From NCBI GenBank assembly GCA_031259225.1, contig JAIRLT010000145.1, positions 1 through 11,503 on the forward strand: 11,503 nucleotides of DNA, given 5' to 3'. A program made the position numbers and the translations under genes. This stretch comes from Prevotellaceae bacterium. GTDB lineage: Bacteria > Bacteroidota > Bacteroidia > Bacteroidales > UBA932. Positions 1-6,325 of this stretch are shown one piece after another (within the stretch, counting starts at the first letter, position 1; each line of letters begins with the position of its first letter). The notes beneath the pieces were generated by a model. It saw only the letters and a list, made by a program, of their open reading frames with translations, was not told the DNA's origin and ran no database searches.

Positions 1-63
1 ACAGATATCGAGAATGAAGGCGAAAACAATGGCGCATCCGTCCGCTGTTTTCACGTACTGTAA
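1..63 (+). CDS. C-terminal tail of a gene cut by the window edge; possible FISUMP-type surface protein
   Basis: Frame 1 is open from the first base to a TAA stop at 61-63 and gives 20 residues ending NGASVRCFHVL. The ending G-x-SVRC resembles the last strand of the Fibrobacter succinogenes major paralogous (FISUMP) domain. That domain is common in Bacteroidota lipoproteins and surface proteins and usually ends in a G-x-SVRCV-like string. A hairpin follows 18 bases after the stop and fits the end of a transcript. With only 20 residues, the family call is inference from one short motif and the rest of the protein lies outside the window. Confidence 0.5.
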   Translation, partial: TDIENEGENNGASVRCFHVL

Positions 64-81
64 TTTTTGCATGAATATATA

Positions 82-106
82 AGGGAGCAAAGAAACACTG
101 CTCCCT
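82..106 (+). terminator. Hairpin after the partial gene, probable terminator
   Basis: AGGGAGCA (82-89) and TGCTCCCT (99-106) form a perfect 8-bp stem with a 9-base loop, 18 bases after the stop codon. No T-run follows, so this is not a classic intrinsic terminator. Position supports a transcript end or 3'-protecting hairpin. Confidence 0.5.
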
Positions 107-182
107 AACAATACTATACCTTGCTATTATTAGGGTTTCAGCGTGCAACCATGAAATAAAAAAATGTTCTATAAAATTGGGA

Positions 183-212
183 AAACAGGGGAAAATAATA
201 AAGCCCCTGTTT
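183..212. terminator. 9-bp hairpin, possible second terminator
   Basis: AAACAGGGG (183-191) pairs perfectly with CCCCTGTTT (204-212) across a 12-base A-rich loop. The stem ends in TTT on either strand (TTTCG on plus, TTTTCCC on minus), so the direction cannot be decided. It is about 120 bases from the nearest gene end, so a structured small transcript is an alternative. Confidence 0.35.
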
Positions 213-256
213 CGCCGTTCAGCACAAATCCTTACATACATACTGAACAATTAAGA

Positions 257-304
257 TGCACATCCACCGCAGCAGAGGCTTATAGTCCTTGCGGTGGACG
301 TGCA
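257..304. other. Strong bulged hairpin of unknown role
   Basis: TGCACATCCACCGCA (257-271) pairs with TGCGGTGGACGTGCA (290-304) over 15 positions, 14 Watson-Crick plus one A-C mismatch at 262/299. AGG (276-278) can pair with CCT (287-289) as an inner helix, leaving a 4-base bulge and an 8-base loop. The stem is far more GC-rich than its AT-rich surroundings. It could be a processed small RNA, a terminator (GGTTTTG follows) or a protein-binding site. I do not recognise it as a known riboswitch. Confidence 0.4.
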
Positions 305-525
305 CCGGTTTTGTAAGGAGATACAAATAAATATAGAACTATAAAAATAAAATTAAAGTGGCTGCAAATACAGGTATTTTTAATACAGGTAACGGCGCAT
401 GAAAATGGCGCGCTATGGGTACATTTATTGTGGACGGCGGTGTTTTGCTAAAAATTATTCGTTAGGTAATCAATAGCTTGCGATTTTTATTGTACTATGC
501 TATACATAATATTAGTTTTTTTATA

Positions 526-533
526 TATCTTTG
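526..533 (+). promoter_or_regulatory. -7 promoter box of the outer-membrane protein gene
   Basis: TATCTTTG matches the Bacteroidota -7 consensus TAnnTTTG exactly. It lies 35 bases before the ATG at 569. No clear -33 TTTG was found at the usual 19-21 base spacing. Because the box lies downstream of the first in-frame start (497), it also argues against that longer start. Confidence 0.65.
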
Positions 534-568
534 CGCCGTTAATAACCAATTATCAAAATCTATCAAAT

Positions 569-2998
569 ATGCGAACTTTTTTAATTATTGTATGTTTACT
601 GGCGGCGCATGCCGGCGCAACCTCCGCTTCAGCCGCTCCAAAGGGCAAGGGAACCATCAGCGGGAAAATTATTGATAAGCGTTCGGGCGCGGCATTGGAA
701 TTTGCCACCGTGAGCCTGCTTGATACGGCAAAGAAAGTCGTGGCGGGCAATGTAACCCATGCCAACGGCGAGTTTACATTAGCCAATGTAGCGGGCGGGC
801 AGTATACGTTAAAAGTGTCGTTCCTCGGGTACGCCGGCATAGAGCGGGCAATAGCCGTACCGGACGAAAAGGAAACAGTGGAAGTCGGGCAGATAGAACT
901 GGAAGCCGAAGCGCAAACGCTCGAAGAAGCGGTGGTAACTTCCCGCCGCCCGTTGGTCGAACGGCAAATTGACAAATTGGTGGTAACAGTCGCCAACAGC
1001 GTCATGGCGCAAAACAGCACGGCGCTGGAAGTATTGCGCAAAGCGCCCGGACTGGTGATTGACAAAGACGGCAACATCACGCTAAACGGGCAAGGCGTAG
1101 CAGTGTGGGTGGACAACCGCCCGACGCACCTGAGCGGGCAGGAATTAACCGCCCTGCTCGAAGGCACGGAAGGCTCGTCCATTGACCGCATCGAAATCAT
1201 CGATCAGCCGTCAAGCAAGTATGACGCGGAAGGCAGCGGCGGTATCATAAATATTATTACAAGGAAAAATTTCCTGAAAGGTTTCAACGGCTCGCTGCGC
1301 ACGGGCTACACGCAGTACCTCGAAAATGAATTTTTCTATGGCGCTAACGGCTCGCTGAACCTCAACTACCGCACCGATTTAATCAATGCCTATGTAAATT
1401 TGAGTTCGCGCGGCAGTAAAGGGTTTAACTGGCTGGCGGAAGCAACAACAGCGACCGGGAATTACAACCGGCAGTCGGAAGTGCAAGCCAATGACCACGG
1501 CTTTAACCAAAATATAAAAACCGGCATTGACTTTTTTATCAACAAGAAAAATATCATCGGCGTCATCGGGAACTTTGCATTGAATGACGGGAACGACAAC
1601 GAACATGGAAGCACGCTGGAAAATAACAACGGCGCGGTTACGACATCTGTTCTTGCCGGAAATTCCAAAAGCCGCTATCGTAACGGCTCCGCCAACCTGA
1701 ACTACTCCCATTACTTTGACGAAAAAGGACACGAATTGACCACGAACGCCGATTACCTGCGTTATGCAAGCACGCCGGAACAGCAAACCAATACGGTTTT
1801 TTCGTTTCCCGTCGCGCCGCCCAAAGCCGATTCGGCAGATGCCTATACTAACCGGTCATCGCAGTACATTACCCTGCTTTCTGCCAAAGCCGATTATGCC
1901 TTGCCGGTCGGGGACAACATGAAATTAGAAGCCGGTGGGAAAATCGCGTTCAGCACGACCGACAACGAAATTATCCGCAATGACTCGACCGCTGCCGGAT
2001 GGATAAAAAATACCAATTTAAGCAACGAGTTTACGTATCGCGAAACCATCGGGGCGCTGTATGCCTCGGTTGGTTGGAAAATTAACGGGCAGTGGAACGT
2101 CAAAGGCGGCATCCGCTGGGAACATACCGCGTCCGAAGGGCAGTGGCAGTCGGCAGGCAGCGTTACTACCCGCACGTACGATGATTTCTTCCCAACACTA
2201 TTTGTAGGATATAACCCCGCAAGCAAGCATAATTTCAGTTTTTCTTACACGCGCCGTATCCGCCGCCCGAATTACTGGCAGATGAACCCGTTCAGGCGGT
2301 ATATCAGTTCGTATACGTATGTCGAAGGCAACCCCGAATTAAGCCCCGAATATGCGCACCGGTTCAGCCTTTCCTATACGGGTTTCCAAGTATTCAGCAC
2401 CGGCATTTTGTATTATTTCACCAACGACCAGATTATCCAGTTACCGACCTTCGACCCGGAAACGCATGCCAGCGGCTACAAGCAAGGAAATTTTGGGCAA
2501 TGGTCGGCTGCCGGCGCGTGGGTAGGGCTTTCGGAGTTGCCGCTTACACCGTGGTGGAGCCTTACGGTAAACGCTTCCGGCATATACATAAGCAACAAAG
2601 ATGCCGGTTACAGCAGCTATGCTTTTAATGTGCAGGGTTATGGAAGCACGACATTTTTGTTGGGCAAAACATGGAAAGCCGAAGTGGAATACAACCTGCA
2701 AACGCCGCTGTCGATGGGGTATTTTAATATAAAAACCCAGAGTAACCTGAACGCCGGCGTACAAAAAACTTTTTGGAACAATAAAGGCAGCCTGTCGTTC
2801 TACGTGAACGATATTTTCGCCACCAACAAAGAAGACATCACCGCTGTCAGGGACGGCGTTACCAGGGATATCCGGCAACGCCATGATAGCCGTTCCGTCC
2901 GTGCGTCGTTTTCGTACCGGTTCGGCAATGCCGGAAAACCGGCACGGCAACGCAACGTCGGGCAACAGGAAGAAGCCGAACGGTTGGGCGGAAATTAA
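569..2998 (+). CDS. Outer-membrane beta-barrel protein with carboxypeptidase-regulatory-like domain and plug
   Basis: The protein is 809 residues from the ATG at 569. This start is preferred because it follows a -7 box and begins a clear signal peptide (charged MR, hydrophobic FLIIVCLLA, Ala/Ser-rich cleavage region near residue 20). Residues 28-110 form a CarboxypepD_reg-like domain (G-x-I-x-G-K, then NGEFTLANV and YTLKVSFLGY). Residues 125-232 form a TonB-receptor-like plug ending in GSGGIINIITRKN. From about 240 to the end are aromatic, alternating strands fitting the OMP beta-barrel family (PF14905) rather than a classic siderophore receptor. No TonB box or SusD-like partner is visible and the substrate cannot be told. 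The stop TAA lies inside the first unit of a repeat array. Confidence 0.9.
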   Translation: MRTFLIIVCLLAAHAGATSASAAPKGKGTISGKIIDKRSGAALEFATVSLLDTAKKVVAGNVTHANGEFTLANVAGGQYTLKVSFLGYAGIERAIAVPDEKETVEVGQIELEAEAQTLEEAVVTSRRPLVERQIDKLVVTVANSVMAQNSTALEVLRKAPGLVIDKDGNITLNGQGVAVWVDNRPTHLSGQELTALLEGTEGSSIDRIEIIDQPSSKYDAEGSGGIINIITRKNFLKGFNGSLRTGYTQYLENEFFYGANGSLNLNYRTDLINAYVNLSSRGSKGFNWLAEATTATGNYNRQSEVQANDHGFNQNIKTGIDFFINKKNIIGVIGNFALNDGNDNEHGSTLENNNGAVTTSVLAGNSKSRYRNGSANLNYSHYFDEKGHELTTNADYLRYASTPEQQTNTVFSFPVAPPKADSADAYTNRSSQYITLLSAKADYALPVGDNMKLEAGGKIAFSTTDNEIIRNDSTAAGWIKNTNLSNEFTYRETIGALYASVGWKINGQWNVKGGIRWEHTASEGQWQSAGSVTTRTYDDFFPTLFVGYNPASKHNFSFSYTRRIRRPNYWQMNPFRRYISSYTYVEGNPELSPEYAHRFSLSYTGFQVFSTGILYYFTNDQIIQLPTFDPETHASGYKQGNFGQWSAAGAWVGLSELPLTPWWSLTVNASGIYISNKDAGYSSYAFNVQGYGSTTFLLGKTWKAEVEYNLQTPLSMGYFNIKTQSNLNAGVQKTFWNNKGSLSFYVNDIFATNKEDITAVRDGVTRDIRQRHDSRSVRASFSYRFGNAGKPARQRNVGQQEEAERLGGN

Positions 2999-3129
2999 TG
3001 TGCTAATGTGATTAATGTGCTAATGTGACTAATTGGCTGGCGCAGGCTAATGTGATTAATGTGCTAATGTGACTAATTAGCTGGCGCGTCAGCTAAAATC
3101 TGTAAATCCGTAAATCTGTAAATCCGTAA
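2996..3129. repeat. Intergenic repeat mosaic I
   Basis: TAATGTGC and TAATGTGAT/C units of 8-9 bp alternate at 2996-3034 and again at 3048-3078. A 33-base exact direct repeat is at 3002-3034 and 3046-3078, period 44. GC-rich separators related to GCTGGCGCGCCAGC lie at 3036-3047 and within 3077-3096, the latter a 20-bp palindrome with one mismatch. Then 3101-3132 carries 8-bp units TGTAAATC/CGTAAATC. The first unit supplies the stop codon of the preceding gene. No coding potential is seen. Confidence 0.9.
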
Positions 3130-3180
3130 TGGGATGCCCATTTTCATGCGTTTGCCCCTGGATTTACGACTTAAAATTTG

Positions 3181-3188
3181 TATTTTTG
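3181..3188 (+). promoter_or_regulatory. -7 promoter box of radC
   Basis: TATTTTTG fits TAnnTTTG and ends 13 bases before the radC ATG at 3202. A TTTG at 3151-3154 is 26 bases upstream, too far for a normal -33 element, so the upstream half is uncertain. The expected leader is very short. Confidence 0.55.
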
Positions 3189-3201
3189 TGAAAAAATTAT
3201 C

Positions 3202-3888
3202 ATGAGCCTCCTGAAAATAAAAGACCTGAGCCCCGATGACCGACCGCGCGAAAAAATGATAGCCAAAGGCGCAGCCGCGCTTACCAATGCGGAATTGATT
3301 GCTATTTTGCTGCGTTCCGGTACACGTTCCGAAACGGTGGTGGAAGTAGCGCAGCGGGTGCTTGCCTTGTCGGGCAACAACCTGAATGAACTGGGAAAAA
3401 TCGAACGTACCCAACTGCAAAAAATAAAAGGCATCGGCGCAGCTAAAGCCGTTACCTTGCTTGCCGCGCTGGAACTGGGACGCCGGCGCACCGCGACGGA
3501 GGCAATGCCGCGCACAGGGATACGGACGGCTGAAGACGTAATGCGATTGATGTCGCCGTTATTGGCAGACCTGCCATATGAAGAAATGTGGTTGCTGCTG
3601 CTAAACCGCGCCAACCGTGTGATTGAGCGCGTCAAAATCAGTCAGGGCGGCATTCATACCACCGCTGCCGATACGCGAATTATCCTGAAACAGGCGCTCG
3701 AAAAATTAGCGACGGGAATTATCCTGGTGCATAACCACCCGTCGGGCAATACGCAACCCAGCGCCGATGACCTGCGCCTGACTGAGCAAGTGCAACAAGC
3801 CGCCGCCTTACTCGATATTAAATTCTTCGACCACATCATTATTGCCGGCAACCATTTTTATAGCTTTACGGATAATATGCTAATGTGA
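3202..3888 (+). CDS. radC: RadC family protein (JAB/MPN+ domain)
   Basis: The 228-residue protein is close to E. coli RadC in length. The start is the ATG at 3202, giving MSLLKIKDLSPDDRPREK, the usual RadC opening; an earlier in-frame ATG at 3178 overlaps the -7 box. Residues 1-100 are the UPF0758 N-terminal region with a helix-hairpin-helix (LQKIKGIGAAKA, 72-83). Residues 103-225 are a JAB1/MPN+ metalloprotease-like domain with a conserved Glu near 127-128 (PYEE) and the zinc motif HNHPSG at 177-182 with Asp189/190. The family was once linked to DNA repair but its true role is unsettled. The final residues MLM and the stop are encoded by a repeat unit, replacing the usual end after YSF. Confidence 0.95.
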   Translation: MSLLKIKDLSPDDRPREKMIAKGAAALTNAELIAILLRSGTRSETVVEVAQRVLALSGNNLNELGKIERTQLQKIKGIGAAKAVTLLAALELGRRRTATEAMPRTGIRTAEDVMRLMSPLLADLPYEEMWLLLLNRANRVIERVKISQGGIHTTAADTRIILKQALEKLATGIILVHNHPSGNTQPSADDLRLTEQVQQAAALLDIKFFDHIIIAGNHFYSFTDNMLM

Positions 3889-4094
3889 TGATGTGGTGAT
3901 GTGCAAATGTGATGATGTGCTAATGTGAAGATGAGGCTGGCGCGCCAAAAACAATTTACGGATTTACAGGTTTACGGATTTACAGATTTAGCTGGCGCGC
4001 CAGTACTAACCATTAACAATTAACCATTAATTGCCGCGCCAGCCACATCTTCAAATCTTCAAATTTCCACATCATCACATCAATTCATCATCCA
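3877..4094. repeat. Intergenic repeat mosaic II
   Basis: In order: degenerate ATG/TGATGTG-type units (3877-3934); a GGCTGGCGCGCCA separator (3935-3947); four 8-bp TTTACGGA/TTTACAGR units (3955-3990); a GCTGGCGCGCCAGT separator (3991-4004); 7-bp TAACCAT-type units (4006-4032); a GCCGCGCCAGCC separator (4033-4044); and CTTCAAAT / CATCACAT units (about 4045-4094). The array begins inside the radC coding sequence and ends just before the porE-like promoter. Confidence 0.9.
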
Positions 4095-4107
4095 TAATTC
4101 TTTTTTG

Positions 4108-4115
4108 TATATTTG
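4108..4115 (+). promoter_or_regulatory. -7 promoter box of the PorE-like gene
   Basis: TATATTTG matches TAnnTTTG and ends 14 bases before the TTG start at 4130. No TTTG is present at -33 spacing. The box lies immediately right of repeat mosaic II. Confidence 0.6.
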
Positions 4116-4129
4116 TAAAAAAAATCCTT

Positions 4130-6115
4130 TTGAAACGATTTGCTTCATACCTTCTTTGTGCGTTGCTATTAACGGCATGCAGCACGACCAGTAAATTAGA
4201 AAAAGCCAACCGCCTTTTTGAAGAGGGCGGATATGCCGCTGCTGCCGGGCAATATAAGAAAATCATCCGGAAAATACCAAAAGCGCAATCCGAACAACCA
4301 TATTTCAATTATGCCGAATGCTACCGGCGGCTGAGCAATTGGCGCAACGCGGAAACAGCTTATGCCGGGCTGTTGCGCCAGCATAAAACACCCGAGAACC
4401 CCGAAATTCATTTGTATTACGGGCAAGTGTTATTAGCCAACGAGAAATATGACAAAGCCGAAGAACAGTTCACCCTCTACCGGCAACAACGACCGGATGA
4501 CCCGAAAGCCGCTACCGCACTGGCTTCGCTGGCGCTGGCGACGAGTCCCGGCAACAGTGAAAACGCCTACAAGGTAACATTGGCAACGGCATTAAATACA
4601 CGTGCCAACGATTTTGCGCCGGCTTATGGCGCCGACGACTACGAAACCCTGCTTTTTACCTCCACCCGCAAGGAGGATAACAGCAGCAAAAAAACTTATG
4701 ACGTTACCGGTGAAACCTTCACCGATATATTTTTTTCCCGCCTTCCGCGCAACGGCAAATGGACAAAACCGCAAAACATGGGCGAAGAAATAAATACCAA
4801 GTACGAAGACGGCGCAACGGCTTTTAACCATAGCTATACTGTTTTATATTTCACGCGTTGCCAAAAAGTAAAACGCGAAAAAACAGGATGCAAAATTTTT
4901 GCCATTGAACGCAACGATAACGAATGGGGCGAAATGCAAGATTTGAAACTGGTGCCGGATAGCATCACTGCGGCGCACCCGGCGCTTTCCGACGACGACT
5001 TGACGCTTTATTTTGTATCGGACATGGACGGCGGCATGGGGAAAATGGACATCTGGAAAGTAACGCGCAGCGGCGCCGGCGACGACTGGGGAGAACCGGT
5101 GAACATGGGCGCGCAAATCAATACTGCCGGCAATGAGATGTATCCTTTTGCCCGCGGCAACAATCTCTACTTCGCTTCCGACGGGCATCCCGGCTTCGGC
5201 GGGCTGGATATTTTCAAAGCCACGCCCGACAGCTTGGGCGGCTGGAGCGTAGAAAACATGGGACGTCCCGTCAATTCTGCCGCCGATGATTTTTCTATTA
5301 TCCTCGAACGCGAAAATGAGCACGGTTATTTTGCCTCGCGCCGCAGGGAAAAAGGAGCAAAAGGCGGCGACGACATCTACCGGCTGGCATTGGATGTGAA
5401 ACCTGTCGAATACCATTTTGAAGGAATGGTGAAAGACGCCGCCATAGGCAATGTACTGGAAAATGCCGAGATCCGCTTGGTTGGCAGTAACGGCGCGGTG
5501 TTGCGCAAACGCACCGAAGCCAATGGTACATTCTATTTCCGGGTAAATGCCGGGTTGAATTACCTGGTATTGGCTTCGCGCAACGGCTACCTGAATGCCA
5601 AACTGCGTTTTTCCAGCGCCGGTTGGGATAACGGGCATATTCACCGCGATACTTTTGCCCTTACCTCCACCGCCAAACCAATAGAAATCCCCAATATCTT
5701 TTTCGAGTTCGGGCAAGCAACGCTTTCCGACGTTTCGCGCACGGCGCTTGATTTGCTGGTAGAGCTTATGAAAGACAACCCGTCGATTATGGTAGAACTG
5801 CGCGCCCATACCGATAGCCGCGGCAGCGACGAAACAAACTATGAACTGGCGCAGCGGCGCGCACAGGCGGTAGTCGATTACCTGATAAAAAACGGCATTG
5901 ACGAGCCGCGCCTGGTAGCCGTCGGGTTGGGCGAAGCGGAACCCAAGACGGTGACGGCAGCCATGGCAAAGCAGTACGATTTCCTGAAAGCGGGACAAAA
6001 ACTGACCGAGAAAATTATCACCGCATTACCCAACGAAGCGCAACAGGAAATTTGCCACGCGTTCAACCGCCGCACCGAATTGCAGGTCATCCGCAATGAT
6101 TATGTGGTAGAATAA
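4130..6115 (+). CDS. porE: PorE-like outer-membrane lipoprotein (TPR, WD40-like, CRD, OmpA_C)
   Basis: The protein is 661 residues from TTG at 4130. TTG is chosen because it gives KRFASYLLCALLLTAC, a lipoprotein signal with lipobox LTAC and lipidated Cys17, and sits 14 bases after a -7 box; the frame opens earlier only through repeat sequence. TPR-like helices span about 22-140. WD40-like (PD40) blades at about 150-418 show repeats of W-x-x-P/Y-x-N-M-G and LYF-x-S-D. A carboxypeptidase-regulatory-like fold is at 430-510. An OmpA C-terminal peptidoglycan-binding domain is at 515-655, with HTDSRGSDETNYELAQRRA and candidate peptidoglycan contacts Asp562 and Arg577. This order matches PorE of the type IX secretion system, which ties that machine to peptidoglycan. 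Related OmpA lipoproteins share it, so orthology is probable, not proven. No other T9SS gene is in the window. Confidence 0.85.
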   Translation: MKRFASYLLCALLLTACSTTSKLEKANRLFEEGGYAAAAGQYKKIIRKIPKAQSEQPYFNYAECYRRLSNWRNAETAYAGLLRQHKTPENPEIHLYYGQVLLANEKYDKAEEQFTLYRQQRPDDPKAATALASLALATSPGNSENAYKVTLATALNTRANDFAPAYGADDYETLLFTSTRKEDNSSKKTYDVTGETFTDIFFSRLPRNGKWTKPQNMGEEINTKYEDGATAFNHSYTVLYFTRCQKVKREKTGCKIFAIERNDNEWGEMQDLKLVPDSITAAHPALSDDDLTLYFVSDMDGGMGKMDIWKVTRSGAGDDWGEPVNMGAQINTAGNEMYPFARGNNLYFASDGHPGFGGLDIFKATPDSLGGWSVENMGRPVNSAADDFSIILERENEHGYFASRRREKGAKGGDDIYRLALDVKPVEYHFEGMVKDAAIGNVLENAEIRLVGSNGAVLRKRTEANGTFYFRVNAGLNYLVLASRNGYLNAKLRFSSAGWDNGHIHRDTFALTSTAKPIEIPNIFFEFGQATLSDVSRTALDLLVELMKDNPSIMVELRAHTDSRGSDETNYELAQRRAQAVVDYLIKNGIDEPRLVAVGLGEAEPKTVTAAMAKQYDFLKAGQKLTEKIITALPNEAQQEICHAFNRRTELQVIRNDYVVE

Positions 6116-6136
6116 GGTGGGTTCAATCCTAAATGA

Positions 6137-6174
6137 ATTATTGTCGTCCCTGAACGGATTATTGTCGACAATAA
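6137..6174. promoter_or_regulatory. Candidate operator: direct repeat plus 16-bp palindrome
   Basis: TTATTGTCGACAATAA (6159-6174) is a perfect 16-bp palindrome. Its left half ATTATTGTCG (6158-6167) also occurs at 6137-6146, exactly 21 bases upstream, about two helical turns. This looks like a three-half-site binding region. It lies just after the porE-like stop and about 135 bases before the permease -7 box, so it could serve as an operator or as a weak terminator hairpin. It does not match a Fur box that I recognise. Confidence 0.35.
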
Positions 6175-6220
6175 ATTAGGTTTTGCATAAAATTATATAT
6201 AGCCGCCCTGTTTATTTATA

Positions 6221-6237
6221 CGCCGGGTCGTCCGGCG
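6221..6237. other. Short GC hairpin in the porE-permease gap
   Basis: CGCCGG (6221-6226) and CCGGCG (6232-6237) form a 6-bp stem with loop GTCGT. It may help end the porE-like transcript. No T-run follows. Confidence 0.25.
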
Positions 6238-6270
6238 ACGCTTGTTATTTAAATCTATCCGGGTGGCATT

Positions 6271-6286
6271 CATACTACAGGGTATG
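6271..6286. promoter_or_regulatory. Small inverted repeat upstream of the permease promoter
   Basis: CATAC (6271-6275) and GTATG (6282-6286) face each other across six bases. They lie 21 bases upstream of the -7 box at 6308, where a regulator would act on the -33 region. The arms are short, so chance is possible. Confidence 0.2.
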
Positions 6287-6307
6287 CTTAATGTATAAAA
6301 AAATATG

Positions 6308-6315
6308 TATCTTTG
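6308..6315 (+). promoter_or_regulatory. -7 promoter box of the ABC uptake operon
   Basis: TATCTTTG is identical to the box at 526-533 and is also followed by GC. It ends only 10 bases before the ATG at 6326, so the transcript should have almost no leader. It lies downstream of the first in-frame ATG (6305), which is therefore rejected as the start. Confidence 0.65.
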
Positions 6316-6325
6316 CACTCGCTTT

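Larger units (their letters stand above)
64..568. other. Non-coding region between the partial gene and the outer-membrane protein gene
   Basis: About 500 bases have no credible reading frame. From the left it holds three hairpins (82-106, 183-212, 257-304), then AT-rich sequence with a short direct repeat (AATACAGGTA twice near 366-390), then the promoter of the next gene (526-533). None of the short tandem repeats found in other intergenic regions of the window occurs here. Confidence 0.6.

Noticed and set aside
497..568. Upstream ATG extension of the outer-membrane protein
   Set aside because: It contains the -7 promoter box and would place a second hydrophobic stretch before a complete signal peptide.
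553..1200. Minus-strand open frame of 215 codons across the signal and regulatory-like domain region
   Set aside because: It mirrors the codon pattern of the outer-membrane protein gene; the product is Ser/Thr/Ala-rich with no motif.
3002..3078. CRISPR-like direct repeats
   Set aside because: The 33-bp repeats are themselves made of 8-9-bp units, the 'spacer' is only 11 bp and is a shared palindrome variant, and no cas gene is present.
4031..4129. Longer N-terminus for the PorE-like protein from an upstream TTG
   Set aside because: It would be translated from repeat sequence, precede the promoter box and bury the lipoprotein signal 33 residues in.
4844..5998. Long minus-strand open frame (384 codons) inside the PorE-like gene
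   Set aside because: It lies wholly antisense to a protein with clear domains, has no recognisable motif and no promoter, and is explained by the coding gene's base composition.
6116..6325. Cobalamin or other riboswitch before the FecCD permease
   Set aside because: No B12-box-like core was recognised, and the predicted -7 box lies downstream of the region, leaving almost no leader RNA to fold.
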